64,000 nucleotides of DNA, from the NCBI RefSeq assembly GCF_900113665.1, contig NZ_FOQD01000016.1, positions 124,001 to 188,000 of the forward strand. Direction: 5' to 3'. Below, one piece after another: positions 33,892 to 42,991 of this stretch. This DNA is from Planctomicrobium piriforme. Lineage in GTDB: Bacteria; Planctomycetota; Planctomycetia; Planctomycetales; Planctomycetaceae. Position 1 is the first letter of the stretch, and each line of letters opens with the position of its first letter. The position numbers and the translations under genes were made by a program. The notes under the pieces were generated by a model. It did not search any database. It had not been told where the DNA came from and saw only the letters and a list, made by a program, of their open reading frames with translations.

Positions 33892-35979
33892 CTACCCGCT
33901 ACGAGGGAGATCCAAGACCTGGGCAAACCGATCCAGAACCCGTCGCCGGAGTTCAGCGAATTCCTCCTGATCGAACTCACCAGAGTGGACCACGCGCTGG
34001 GCCTCGTGTCGGGCGAGTTCGAGAATCTTTTCCTCCTGCAGACAGCCGGGAAACCGCAGCGGCATCGCCCCGTGCTGTCGGGTGCCGAGGATGTCCCCCG
34101 GCCCGCGTTGTTCGAAATCCTGCTCGGCCACTTCGAAGCCGTCGCCGGAGCGTTCGAGAACCGCCAGTCGAGACAGGCTGTCGGCGGCGGTCGATTCGGT
34201 GAAGAGGAAGCAGTAGCCGCGAAACTTTCCTCGCGCGATGCGGCCTCGCAACTGATGCAGCTGCGAAAGCCCGAAGCGTTCGGCGTCGATGATCACCATC
34301 AAGGTGGCATTGGGAACGTCGACCCCCACTTCAATGACGGTCGTGGCGATCAGGACGTCGATTTCCCGGTCGCGAAAGGCGTCCATCGTCTGCTCACGCT
34401 CATCCCGCTTCATCCGGCCATGCACGAGTCCGAGTTTGAAACCCGCCAGTTCTCGCATGCCGAGTTCGCGAAAGACTTGCTCCGCAGCGTTGGAACCCAG
34501 GGAGGTCTCTTCGTCGGAATCGACCAGCGGGCAGACGACATACAATTGCCGGCCTGACTTCAGCTTGTCGACCAGAAACTGCCAGGCCTTCTGACGAGCC
34601 TGCGAGCCGGTGATTTTGCTGGTGATGACCGGCTGTCGTCCTTCCGGGCGGTCCTTCACGACGGTGACGTCAAGATCCCCAAACTGCGTCAGGCATAACG
34701 TCCGGGGGATCGGCGTGGCGGTCATCACGAGGACATGTGGGGGCACATCCGCCTCATTGTCCGAGAAGCGTGCCCGTTGGGCGACGCCGAATTTGTGTTG
34801 CTCGTCGATCACCACCGCGCCGAGGTTATGAAAACGCACTCCTTGCTGAATCAACGCCTGCGTGCCGACGATGAGTTGAATGGAACCGTCAGCGATGCCG
34901 GCCAGCGTCTTTTGTCGTTCCGCACTCGACAGGCTGCCCGTCAGCAATGCACGCTGGACTCGGCTTTCTGATAGGGCCTGATTGACGGTTTGCCAGTGTT
35001 GTGTGGCGAGAAGTTCGGTCGGGGCCATCAGCACCGCCTGCCAGCCATGTGCCACCGCAACGAGCATGGTGTCGATGGCCACCACCGTCTTGCCGGCCCC
35101 CACGTCCGCCTGCAAGAGGCGGTGCATTGCGAAGCCCGACTTCAGGTCAGCGGCGACTTCCTTCACCGCCTTGTTCTGGCCATCGGTGTAGGTGAACGGA
35201 AACAGTCGCCGAATGCGGGCGTCGATCTTGGCCGAGCGGTCGAGGACCGGCGCATTACAGCGAGCCCGCCAGGCACGGCGTCGTAGCGCGACTCCTAACT
35301 GAAACTCAAAAAAATCGTCGAACAGCAGTCGCGTGCGGGATCGCTGGAATTGCTCGGGGGACTCTGGCAGATGCACGCCGCGAATCGCCTGGGGCAGGGT
35401 GTCGAAGTCCAGTTGCCGGACCAGTTGCTCGGGCAGGGGATCGACGACCGTATCGACCGCTGCTTCAATAGCCAGGGCAATCATCCGTCGCAGGTCGCCG
35501 ACTCGAATGCCTTCAGTCAGGCGATAACGAGCCAGAATCAGCCGCGACGACTCAGGCAATTCGTCTGGCTCCAGCCACTGCACGTTGGGATGCGAGTATT
35601 CCCAGCGCCCTTCGCGGAACTTCGGTTTGCCGGAAAACAGCACCTGTTGTCCGTGATTGAAGCGGCGGAGCATCCAGGGCTGGTTGAACCAGGCGGCGCG
35701 AACAAAGTCGGTGCCGCAGTCGATCAGCACCTTGGTGAGGATGCGGTTGTTTTTCAGCTCCCGCGAATCGAGGTCGCACACGGTCCCGCGGACGGTCTGC
35801 AGGGCATCGGCTTGCAGTTGATGCGGCTCGCAGATGTGCGTGAAGTCGAGAATGTCTTTGGGAAGATGCCAGAGCAGGTCGCCCACCGTCTCGATGTCGA
35901 GTTTCTTGAGCAGCAGGGCCCGGTCAGGCCCCACCCCTTTCAGAAACTGAACGTCGGTGTCGAGCGACGCAAACGGCAT
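33892..35979 (-). CDS. recG: ATP-dependent DNA helicase RecG
   Basis: Branched-DNA helicase that remodels stalled replication forks and Holliday junctions. The length of 695 residues is normal. The N-terminus has the wedge domain (LKGVGPDRALLLKKLDIETV then GDLLWHLPK). The helicase motor has Walker A LLQADVGAGKT, DEQH in VVIDEQHKFGV, motif III TATPIPRT, and the ATTVIEVGVDVPNATLM and GRIARGKFRG segments typical of RecG. The substitution of Ala for Gly in the usual GDVGSGKT start is minor. It starts at ATG 35979 and has no adjacent recombination gene. Confidence 0.95.
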   Translation of the reverse strand: MPFASLDTDVQFLKGVGPDRALLLKKLDIETVGDLLWHLPKDILDFTHICEPHQLQADALQTVRGTVCDLDSRELKNNRILTKVLIDCGTDFVRAAWFNQPWMLRRFNHGQQVLFSGKPKFREGRWEYSHPNVQWLEPDELPESSRLILARYRLTEGIRVGDLRRMIALAIEAAVDTVVDPLPEQLVRQLDFDTLPQAIRGVHLPESPEQFQRSRTRLLFDDFFEFQLGVALRRRAWRARCNAPVLDRSAKIDARIRRLFPFTYTDGQNKAVKEVAADLKSGFAMHRLLQADVGAGKTVVAIDTMLVAVAHGWQAVLMAPTELLATQHWQTVNQALSESRVQRALLTGSLSSAERQKTLAGIADGSIQLIVGTQALIQQGVRFHNLGAVVIDEQHKFGVAQRARFSDNEADVPPHVLVMTATPIPRTLCLTQFGDLDVTVVKDRPEGRQPVITSKITGSQARQKAWQFLVDKLKSGRQLYVVCPLVDSDEETSLGSNAAEQVFRELGMRELAGFKLGLVHGRMKRDEREQTMDAFRDREIDVLIATTVIEVGVDVPNATLMVIIDAERFGLSQLHQLRGRIARGKFRGYCFLFTESTAADSLSRLAVLERSGDGFEVAEQDFEQRGPGDILGTRQHGAMPLRFPGCLQEEKILELARHEAQRVVHSGEFDQEEFAELRRRVLDRFAQVLDLPRSG

Positions 35980-36024
35980 GGCTTACGGGTGAATTAAGGA
36001 GACGACGGGTGGGGAGGGAAGTAA

Positions 36025-36088
36025 AGAGGAGAGGGGACAGGGGATCGCTTAGATCTCATCTTCCCCTATTCTCTGTCCCCTCTCCCCT
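36025..36088. repeat. AGGGGACAG/CTGTCCCCT inverted repeat
   Basis: GAGGAGAGGGGACAGGGGAT and its complement TTCCCCTATTCTCTGTCCCC, with further CTCCCC, form a long hairpin between recG and rnhA. Confidence 0.75.
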
Positions 36089-36135
36089 TGGCCAACTAGT
36101 GTAAGCCTGTTCCCTGTTTTGTTCCAGCCCCTATT

Positions 36136-36615
36136 TCAAGGTTCGGCCTTGAACAGGGCTGCAGCCGCGACTGCGAGTTCATCGCAGCGCTCGTTCTCGG
36201 GGTGGCCGCTGTGCCCTTTGATCACTTTGAAGCGGACTCGATGAGTCGTCAGCAGTTCGTCGAGGGCCTGCCAGAGTTCCACGTTCTTGACTGGCTTCCA
36301 CGAGTTCTTCTCGCGTCGCCGCCAGCCATTCTTTTTCCAGCCGGGCATCCATTCCGACGCCCCTTTAGCGACATAGGTGCTATCGGTGACCACTTCGACG
36401 TCGGAAGGGCGGCTCAGTGCCCGCAGGCCTTCGATAACGGCGGAGAGTTCCATCTGATTGTTGGTCGTCAGCGGCTGACCCCCGGAGGCTTCCTTCTCGG
36501 AACCGCTTTTCGGGTGCCGGAGAATGTAGCCCCAGCCGCCGTTCCCGGGATTGCCGCTGCAGGCGCCATCGGTAAAGAGCTGCACAAACGGGCGGTCGGC
36601 AGGTGCGTCAGACAT
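36136..36615 (-). CDS. rnhA: Ribonuclease HI
   Basis: Cleaves RNA in RNA-DNA hybrids. The 159 residues from ATG 36615 match the usual length. The catalytic carboxylates are Asp16 (LFTDGACSGNPG), Glu56 (NNQMELSAV), Asp78 (VVTDSTYV) and Asp145 (ERCDELA), with the conserved His in KGHSGHPEN. A start at 36624 is also possible; the family normally begins a few residues before the first Asp, so I prefer 36615. Cytoplasmic. Downstream (on the same strand) is recG, an organisation that may reflect shared roles in replication. Confidence 0.93.
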   Translation of the reverse strand: MSDAPADRPFVQLFTDGACSGNPGNGGWGYILRHPKSGSEKEASGGQPLTTNNQMELSAVIEGLRALSRPSDVEVVTDSTYVAKGASEWMPGWKKNGWRRREKNSWKPVKNVELWQALDELLTTHRVRFKVIKGHSGHPENERCDELAVAAAALFKAEP

Positions 36616-36913
36616 GAGGGTCATTCTGTCTGCAGGTCGTGCTGCCGCTAGAGCACTTTGCTCTACCGTGTGCAGGCGAATGGGCGGTTCTCACTCGATG
36701 ACAATCGCTATTATCGCCTGCGGAGTACTGAACACGAAAAGTAAAAATGCTCTCATGCCGGTATTGAATCGTGCCGCTGTCTCGTCGCGCAATCGCGAAG
36801 AACCCATTTTGAGTCGCTGTCGCGTCACGGGGAAGAGCGGAAAATTTCCGATCTGGATCGATTTGACCGGGGCGAGGCAGCCGCGTCACGATCCAGGAGA
36901 GCCTGATGAGCGC
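36616..36913. other. Intergenic region between infA and rnhA
   Basis: About 300 bases with no gene, repeat or clear promoter. A 93-codon frame on the minus strand (36608-36889) is Arg/Ser-rich and not supported. Confidence 0.4.
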
Positions 36914-37132
36914 TTATTTGGCGCGATAGGTGATGCGTCCCCGCTCCAGATCGTACGGAGAGATTTCGACTTTCACGCGATCGCCAGGCACGATACGGAT
37001 GAAGTTTTTGCGCATCTTTCCAGACACGTGGGCCAGGACGATGTGACCATTGTCGAGCTGCACGCGGAATTGCGTATTGGCCAGTGCTTCGAGCACCTGG
37101 CCTTCCATTTCAATGGCCCCTTCTTTGGCCAT
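36914..37132 (-). CDS. infA: Translation initiation factor IF-1
   Basis: A 72-residue OB-fold protein that occupies the ribosomal A site during initiation. It starts MAKEGAIEMEGQVLEALANT and contains the RVQLDNGHIVLAHVSGKMRK and VPGDRVKVEISPYDLERGRI segments, essentially the canonical sequence. ATG 37132 has AAGGTGA seven bases upstream. A longer upstream frame exists but is not needed. It is not adjacent to ribosomal protein genes here. Confidence 0.97.
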   Translation of the reverse strand: MAKEGAIEMEGQVLEALANTQFRVQLDNGHIVLAHVSGKMRKNFIRIVPGDRVKVEISPYDLERGRITYRAK

Positions 37133-37500
37133 AAACCCGTCACCTTTCAGTTGAGCGGCAGACAGCCCCCGCAGGGGCCGAAGTTTTCGAGAATTCAAGA
37201 GTCTATCTGTCGGTTGCGGAAAGAGCAATCAGGTCGAGTCGTGTCGTTTGCCCTGTCGGAATGGCCGCTTTTCCATCAAAAACGGCTGTCGCGTCGACTG
37301 GAAATGGCGGGGGTTCCTCCACGCCCCAGCGGGGGAGATAGCATCAATGCGGCGGGGTATCTATACTTCGGGTCATCGGAGCTGCCCAACGACTGTGCAC
37401 TCCCCGAACTGATTGTGCAGGTTGGCGTTGGTACGAGCCCCCGGTGGAGAAGTCCAGCTGTACGACGCGATGTTCAACGGGGTGGTAGCGGTCGTTTTTC
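37133..37500. other. Upstream region of the sensor kinase gene
   Basis: About 370 bases between infA and the kinase, which are divergently transcribed. No recognisable sigma-70 or sigma-54 promoter and no repeat was found. The end AGCGGTCGTTTTTC is directly before the kinase ATG. Confidence 0.4.
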
Positions 37501-39897
37501 ATGCTGAACTGGCTGACATCCGTTTTTGATACTCAAGGCTTCCCGGCCCGTTGGGATTGCGGACCGGCGTGGCGGGCGGAGCCGTTCTGGGGGTGGCTGC
37601 ACATCGTCTCCGATCTGGCGACGTTCGCAGCTTATACCGCCATCCCGATCGTCTTCGTTTACTTCCTCCGCAAACGCCCGGACCTGCCTGTCCCGAAGCT
37701 GTGGTGGCTGTTCGCGACGTTCATTTTCGCCTGCGGCACGGTGCATCTCCTCGAAGCGATTATCTTCTGGGTGCCGATTTACAGGCTGTCGGGCGTCATC
37801 AAGTTTGTGACTGCGATTGCCTCGTGGGCGACGGTCCTGGTCCTGCTGTCGGCGGTGCCAATTGCGCTCACTTTTCGCAGTCCCGGCGAACTCGAACGGC
37901 TGGTCAAGGAACGCACGACCGAGCTGCGGCAAGCCAGCCGCCGCATCAAGCAGAACGACGAACGTCTGCAACTCGCTCTGGTCGCCGGCCGCATGGGAAC
38001 CTGGGACTGGGATCTCCGCGACAATTCGATTCAACTCGACGCCGGCGAAGCGGAACTGACCGGCCTGGGGAAGGCTCCGCGCACTGTCACGCCTGAACAG
38101 TTTCTGGAACGCGTGCATCGCGGCGACCGCGAAACGAGCGAAAAAGCCTTTCGACAATCGATCGAGAAGGGCGCTCCCTATCATCATGTCTTTCGGATGT
38201 ACGTCCCGGAGAAAGGCTATCGCTGGCTGCAGGGCCGGGGACTGGTGACCAAAGATGCCCAAGGACGTGCAGAACGTCTGGTCGGCGTGCATTTCGACAT
38301 CACGGAACAGATGGCCGATCAGGAAGCTCTGCGCGTCCGCACTCGGGCCGTCGAGTTCGCCACGAACAGTATCCTGATTGCGGATGCCCGGGCTGAAGAC
38401 CAGCCCATCGTCTATGCGAACGCCGCATTCGAGGAACTGACGGGGTATCGCCGCAAAGACATCCTCGGCAAGAACTGTCGCATTCTGCAGGGGCCGGAGA
38501 CCGATCCGTCGGTCACTGCAAAGCTCCGCGAAGCAATTCGCAGTTGCCAGGAATGCCAGGTCACCATTCTCAATTATCGACAGGACGGCACTTCCTTCTG
38601 GAACAACCTGCATATCGCTCCGGTCGAAAACGAGCTGGGAGTGGTAACGCATTTCGTCGGCGTGCAGACCGACATCACCGCCCGCATTGAATACGAACAG
38701 CGCCTCATCGACGCTCAAGTGGCCGCGGAGTCGGCGAATCGCGCCAAGAGCGAATTCCTCGCCAACATGAGCCACGAAATCCGCACCCCTTTAACGGCCA
38801 TCCTCGGTTGCGCCGACAGCCTGTGCCAGGATCTTGTTGGCGAAACGACCCGTGAAACCGCCAAGACGATTCGCTCTCAGGGACAACTCCTACTGGGGGT
38901 GCTGAACGATATTCTCGACTTGTCCAAGATCGAAGCAGGCAAGCTGGAGATTCATCGAGAAGAGTGTTCGCTGCTGGCGGCGGTGGGAGAAGTGCGTTCG
39001 CTGATGGAGGCTCAGGCGACGGAAAAGGGGCTGGATTTAGTCACCGATTTTCAATCGCCGCTGCCGGAAACGATTCAGACCGACCCGCTGCGGTTCCGCC
39101 AGATCCTGCTCAACCTCACCAGCAATGCGATCAAATTTACCGATCAGGGCCGCGTGGCGATTTCGGTGCGATGGGAGCAGCAGGGGGAAGATTCTCACGT
39201 CATCGTGGCGGTGACCGACACCGGCGTCGGGATTCCCAAAGAACGGCTCGGCGCCATCTTCGACGCATTCACTCAGGTCGATGGCTCGATTGCCCGTCGG
39301 GTCGGCGGAACTGGCCTGGGGTTGACCATCTGCCTGCGGCTGGTGCGGATGCTCGACGGCGAACTGAACGTTCGCAGCGAACCCAATCGCGGCAGCACGT
39401 TCGAGTTCACACTGCCGGCCCCGACAGAAGCTCTGTTCACCGTGGATGAACTGGACAAACGCCGCAAACAGAAGGAATCGCACGAAGGGGTCGACATTCT
39501 GATTCCCGCCCGCATTCTGATTGCGGAAGACACGCGGGCGATTCAGTTCATGCTGCAGCGAATGCTGCAGCCGGTGGTTTTCGAGATCGTGGTGGTCAAC
39601 AACGGACAGGAAGCAGTGGATGCAGTCATCAAGGCCCGCGCTGAAGGACGCCCCTTCGACGTGGTGCTGATGGACATGCAGATGCCGGTCCTCAACGGGT
39701 ACGACGCCACCTCTCAACTGCGCGCTCAGGGCTTTGAATTGCCTGTGATCGCACTGACCGCCGGGGCGATGGCCGGTGACCGGGAACGCTGTCTGGCCGT
39801 GGGCTGTTCCGACTACCTGGCCAAACCGGTGAGCCGCACTCAACTGCTCGCGATGATCGTCAACTATTGCAACGACCCGACTCGGAAGTCATTATAA
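37501..39897 (+). CDS. Hybrid histidine kinase with ethylene-receptor-like, PAS and LOV domains
   Basis: A 798-residue membrane sensor. Residues about 33-125 are three helices that align with the ethylene-binding domain of plant ETR1 without gaps over the key residues: Asp38, Tyr45, Ile48, Pro49, Ile75, Cys78 and His82 (VSDLATFAAYTAIPI; FIFACGTVHL), the last two being the copper ligands. About 150-270 is a PAS domain. About 282-394 is a LOV domain with photoactive Cys326 in GKNCRILQG and flavin contacts Asn358 (NYRQDG), Asn368 and Gln389. HisKA has His425 (MSHEIRTP), followed by HATPase (DTGVGIP, GGTGLGL) and a receiver with Asp725 and Lys775. A sigma-54 activator gene follows after 62 bases. 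Confidence 0.88.
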   Translation: MLNWLTSVFDTQGFPARWDCGPAWRAEPFWGWLHIVSDLATFAAYTAIPIVFVYFLRKRPDLPVPKLWWLFATFIFACGTVHLLEAIIFWVPIYRLSGVIKFVTAIASWATVLVLLSAVPIALTFRSPGELERLVKERTTELRQASRRIKQNDERLQLALVAGRMGTWDWDLRDNSIQLDAGEAELTGLGKAPRTVTPEQFLERVHRGDRETSEKAFRQSIEKGAPYHHVFRMYVPEKGYRWLQGRGLVTKDAQGRAERLVGVHFDITEQMADQEALRVRTRAVEFATNSILIADARAEDQPIVYANAAFEELTGYRRKDILGKNCRILQGPETDPSVTAKLREAIRSCQECQVTILNYRQDGTSFWNNLHIAPVENELGVVTHFVGVQTDITARIEYEQRLIDAQVAAESANRAKSEFLANMSHEIRTPLTAILGCADSLCQDLVGETTRETAKTIRSQGQLLLGVLNDILDLSKIEAGKLEIHREECSLLAAVGEVRSLMEAQATEKGLDLVTDFQSPLPETIQTDPLRFRQILLNLTSNAIKFTDQGRVAISVRWEQQGEDSHVIVAVTDTGVGIPKERLGAIFDAFTQVDGSIARRVGGTGLGLTICLRLVRMLDGELNVRSEPNRGSTFEFTLPAPTEALFTVDELDKRRKQKESHEGVDILIPARILIAEDTRAIQFMLQRMLQPVVFEIVVVNNGQEAVDAVIKARAEGRPFDVVLMDMQMPVLNGYDATSQLRAQGFELPVIALTAGAMAGDRERCLAVGCSDYLAKPVSRTQLLAMIVNYCNDPTRKSL

Positions 39898-39959
39898 CTC
39901 AGGAAAACCTTGCCTTGTCTTTCAGCGAAATCTCTACGCTTCACCCTGCGGGATCCCCC

Positions 39960-41477
39960 ATGCTGCGTGCGCTCGTCATCGACGACGACCGATCGGTGTT
40001 GCACATGGTGCAGCGATCACTCGAAAAATTACAGATCGAAGTCTTGTCCGCCTCGTCCGCCGACGAAGGCCTCAAACTGGTCGAGGAACGCCGGCCGGAT
40101 GTGGTGTTGCTCGACATCCTGATGCCCCGCATGTCGGGCCTGGAAGTCTTCTCGCGAATTCACCATATCGACCGCCGTTTGCCGGTCATTTTCATCACGG
40201 CTGAAGCCGGCAGCGAATCGGCCATCGAGGCCATGCAGCTCGGTGCTTACGACTACTTGGCGAAACCGCTCGATCTCGCCAAGCTGAACAACCTCGTCGC
40301 CAAGGCCCTCGAAACGCGCCGGTTGATGAGCGTGCCGGTGGCCGTGGCCGTGCGTGAAGAAGAAAAGCCCTCGTCCGCAACTGGCGACCTGTTTGTCGGC
40401 CGCAGCCCGGTGATGCTGGAAGTCTTCAAGTCAATCGGACGTGTCTCCAAGCAAAACGTGACGGTGCTCATTCGCGGCGAAAGCGGGACCGGCAAAGAAC
40501 TCGTCGCCCGCGCTTTGTATCAGTTCAGCGACCGCAGCACCCGCCCCTTCATGGCAGTGAACTGCGCGGCGTTGCCCGACACGTTGCTGGAATCCGAACT
40601 GTTCGGCCATGAAAAAGGCTCGTTCACCGGGGCCGAACGCCGCCGCATCGGGAAATTCGAACAGTGCAACGGCGGCACCCTGTTCCTCGATGAAGTGGGG
40701 GACATGTCTCCCCTCACCCAAGGGAAAGTGCTGCGGTTGATGCAGGAGCAGCGTTTCGAACGAGTCGGCGGAAACGACACCATTTCGACCGACGTGCGAA
40801 TGATTGCGGCGACCAATCGACACCTGGAAGAGATGGTCGAAGGGGGCACGTTTCGCGGCGATTTGTTCTATCGCCTGAACGTCGTCACCATTCAACTGCC
40901 GCCGCTGCGCGAACGTTCGGAAGACGTTCCGCTGCTGCTGCAATACTTCCTGACGCGGGTCCGCAAGGAACTCAACAAGCCGGAAATCGAGGGGATTTCG
41001 CTCGAAGCCATGGAGGCGCTGCAGGCCTACCCGTGGCCGGGCAATATCCGCGAGTTGCAGAGTGTTGTCCGGCAATGCGTGCTGAAAGCAACCGGACCGG
41101 TGATCGTCCCGGACTTTCTCCCCCGCACGGTGTTCGATTCAACGGCCCATGATCTCGCCGTGGCGCAGCGGAACATGCCCGCGCCGATCGAACATCCCCC
41201 CGTCGTTACGGTGAATAAAGAACTGCCCAAGGACGACAGCCCCAGCCTGAACATTCAGGACTATGTGGAAGCCCGGCTGGCCGGCGGCACAACGAATCTA
41301 TATGCCGAAGCGGTCGAGGTGATGGAGCGGTATCTGTTCACCCGAGTTTTACAGGCGACGGGCGGTAATCAGACCAAGACATCCGAGATTCTGGGCATTA
41401 CCCGCGGCAAAGTCCGTGACCGGATCGCAGCGTTCAACATCACCCTCGGGAAGAAGGTCACGATTGACGGTGAGTGA
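39960..41477 (+). CDS. NtrC-family sigma-54 response regulator
   Basis: A 505-residue activator. The receiver (residues 1-120) has acidic triad Asp8-Asp9-Asp10, phosphorylation site Asp52 (VVLLDILMP), Thr80 and Lys102. The AAA+ domain (about 145-380) has Walker A GESGTGKE, the sigma-54 contact loop GSFTGA (residues 220-225, a common variant of GAFTGA) and Walker B in FLDEVGD. The C-terminus (about 455-500) is a Fis-type helix-turn-helix ending NQTKTSEILGITRGKVRDRI. Start is ATG 39960. Being next to the kinase, it is its likely partner. A sigma-54-type promoter is found 167 bases after its stop, facing the next gene. Confidence 0.93.
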   Translation: MLRALVIDDDRSVLHMVQRSLEKLQIEVLSASSADEGLKLVEERRPDVVLLDILMPRMSGLEVFSRIHHIDRRLPVIFITAEAGSESAIEAMQLGAYDYLAKPLDLAKLNNLVAKALETRRLMSVPVAVAVREEEKPSSATGDLFVGRSPVMLEVFKSIGRVSKQNVTVLIRGESGTGKELVARALYQFSDRSTRPFMAVNCAALPDTLLESELFGHEKGSFTGAERRRIGKFEQCNGGTLFLDEVGDMSPLTQGKVLRLMQEQRFERVGGNDTISTDVRMIAATNRHLEEMVEGGTFRGDLFYRLNVVTIQLPPLRERSEDVPLLLQYFLTRVRKELNKPEIEGISLEAMEALQAYPWPGNIRELQSVVRQCVLKATGPVIVPDFLPRTVFDSTAHDLAVAQRNMPAPIEHPPVVTVNKELPKDDSPSLNIQDYVEARLAGGTTNLYAEAVEVMERYLFTRVLQATGGNQTKTSEILGITRGKVRDRIAAFNITLGKKVTIDGE

Positions 41478-41498
41478 CGCTTGACCCGTCGCTTCCGA

Positions 41499-41524
41499 AT
41501 GGTCGCTGGTCGACCAGCGACCAT
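41499..41524. promoter_or_regulatory. Perfect 26-bp palindrome, candidate activator binding site
   Basis: ATGGTCGCTGGTC is followed directly by its exact complement. It starts 22 bases after the regulator stop codon and about 120 bases upstream of the -24/-12 element at 41644, a usual distance for an NtrC-type enhancer. It could also be a hairpin in the regulator mRNA. Confidence 0.5.
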
Positions 41525-41546
41525 CCTGTGCGGGATGCCCCGCCAA

Positions 41547-41590
41547 GAGCCTTGCGAGAGATGATCTTGCGAGGCTCATTTCATTTTGTA
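41547..41590 (+). terminator. Terminator-like hairpin after the sigma-54 activator gene
   Basis: GAGCCTTGCGAG and CTTGCGAGGCTC form a 12-bp stem with two G-U pairs around a short loop, then ATTTCATTTTG. It would end transcripts of the kinase/regulator pair before the downstream promoter. Confidence 0.6.
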
Positions 41591-41643
41591 ACCTGCTGCT
41601 GTAAAACGTTTTGCATCGAATCCCGCCGCCACGCTTAAATCAT

Positions 41644-41660
41644 TCGGCACGCTCATTGCT
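41644..41660 (+). promoter_or_regulatory. Sigma-54 (-24/-12) promoter element
   Basis: TCGGCACG, four bases, then TTGCT matches the consensus YTGGCACG-N4-TTGCW at all positions but one (T to C before GG). GG at 41646-41647 and GC at 41658-41659 keep the required 10-base gap. The predicted start is near 41671, about 37 bases before the DUF1571 gene. Confidence 0.65.
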
Positions 41661-41707
41661 TTGGTAGTCAATCGCCCTTACTGATTGACACCTAACGGTT
41701 TCGAGCC

Positions 41708-42601
41708 ATGCGTAGCCTCATCATCTGTTCCCTGATTTGCGGAAGTTGCTGGTTCGGCTGGCCTCAGGATCAGTCGACCGTCGACAACAAACTGTCTGCC
41801 GCAAAGATTGCCAGTCAGCAGTTGCCCCTTCAAACGGCGATGGCGCCGGTCAACGAGCGTCGGGAAGTGACTGCCCTGAAAGTCGTCGGCAGCGAGCCTG
41901 CTGAGGCCCATGATGCTTTCTCTCAATTGGTCGCCCAGCTCAAGCAGGCCGAGCAATCGATTCAAGAGCTGGATTGCTATCAAGGAACGATCGAACAGCA
42001 GGTCCGCATCGACGGCGACCTCCGCCCGCCCGAAGTGATCGATTTCAAGCTGCGACATGCTCCCTTTAGTGTTTATCTCAAATGGAAATGTGACGGCCAG
42101 GAAGTGCTGTACGTCGAAGGGGAAAATGACGGCAAGCTCCTCGCTCGCCCGACACGCGGTCTGGCTGCCCTGCGGGGTGTCTGGAAGCTGAAGCCCGATT
42201 CACAACAGGCGATGAAGTGTGCCCTGCATCCAATCACCGAAATGGGCATCCAGTCACTGTGCCAACTGTCCTTGCGGTTTCACGATGCTCGCGACTTTTC
42301 TCCTGAGGGAATGACTGTCAGTGCAAAGGAAGTCTCCGCAAATGGTCGTCCTGCGTCACAGTACACCGTGGTGTTCGCCGATCGTGAAACTTGTCCCGAC
42401 TACGCTCGTTCCCTGCTGACGTTTGATCGGGAAACCGGATGGCTCGTGGCACTGGAAAATCACGAATGGACGGAAGATGGCCGGATTGGGGGACTGCTGG
42501 AAAAGTATGTCTATCACAACATCGCTCCGATGCCGCAAGCTGAACCTGAAACCTTTGCTTCGACAAACCCCGCGTACGGATTTCGTGAAAAGCAGAACTA
42601 G
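41708..42601 (+). CDS. Exported DUF1571 protein
   Basis: A 297-residue protein with a signal peptide (MRSLIICSLICGSCWFGW). The mature part contains a helical stretch (AFSQLVAQLKQAEQSIQELD) then a beta-rich domain with YQGTIEQQVRIDGDLRPPEV, FKLRHAPFSVYLKW and GLLEKYVYHNIAP, the pattern of DUF1571. The domain resembles the LolA/LolB lipoprotein-carrier fold in layout, which is family-level recollection. It is the first gene after a sigma-54-type promoter and so the best candidate target of the regulator. No ribosome binding site is obvious before the ATG. Confidence 0.8.
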   Translation: MRSLIICSLICGSCWFGWPQDQSTVDNKLSAAKIASQQLPLQTAMAPVNERREVTALKVVGSEPAEAHDAFSQLVAQLKQAEQSIQELDCYQGTIEQQVRIDGDLRPPEVIDFKLRHAPFSVYLKWKCDGQEVLYVEGENDGKLLARPTRGLAALRGVWKLKPDSQQAMKCALHPITEMGIQSLCQLSLRFHDARDFSPEGMTVSAKEVSANGRPASQYTVVFADRETCPDYARSLLTFDRETGWLVALENHEWTEDGRIGGLLEKYVYHNIAPMPQAEPETFASTNPAYGFREKQN

Positions 42602-42626
42602 GCCTGAGCTTTGTCGGAGAGACGAA

Positions 42627-42845
42627 ATGAATTCGCAAATGGAATCGCCTGCACAAATGATGGCCGCTCGAATTTCCGGAACGATGCTGATGCTGGTTTT
42701 TGCTCTTTCGCTGGCACTCATGGGCTGTGAACGCCGTGAAAAGGTGCTGGAGATCAAGACTCCGGGCGGAAGCATCGAAGTCGATAAGAAAACCGACCTC
42801 ATCAATGGCGACAAATCCATTGAAGTCGAGAATAACCGTAATTGA
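42627..42845 (+). CDS. Small lipoprotein
   Basis: A 72-residue protein from ATG 42627, with a GGAGAGA ribosome binding site. A signal with lipobox (SLALMGCERREK) puts Cys34 at the acylated position. The mature part is only about 39 residues, acidic/basic alternating (VLEIKTPGGSIEVDKKTDLI). It lies 25 bases after the DUF1571 stop, so it is probably co-transcribed with it. No known domain. The starting Met-rich 16 residues are long for a lipoprotein signal, and a later Met may be used. Confidence 0.7.
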   Translation: MNSQMESPAQMMAARISGTMLMLVFALSLALMGCERREKVLEIKTPGGSIEVDKKTDLINGDKSIEVENNRN

Positions 42846-42991
42846 AGAACTCGATCCGCAGCCCTCACAAGCAAGTGAAGGCTGTGTTTTTGGGGAGTGT
42901 TGAAAACCAAATTGGGATTGCAGAACGCCACTTCCTCCGGTTTCAAAGTCTGAAACCCGCTCTGCTGTCCCGCCTCACAGGAGATTCGATC

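Noticed and set aside
37133..37500. Sigma-54 promoter before the kinase gene
   Set aside because: GG and GC pairs are found but not with 10-base spacing (for example TTGGCGTTGG...GC has 11).
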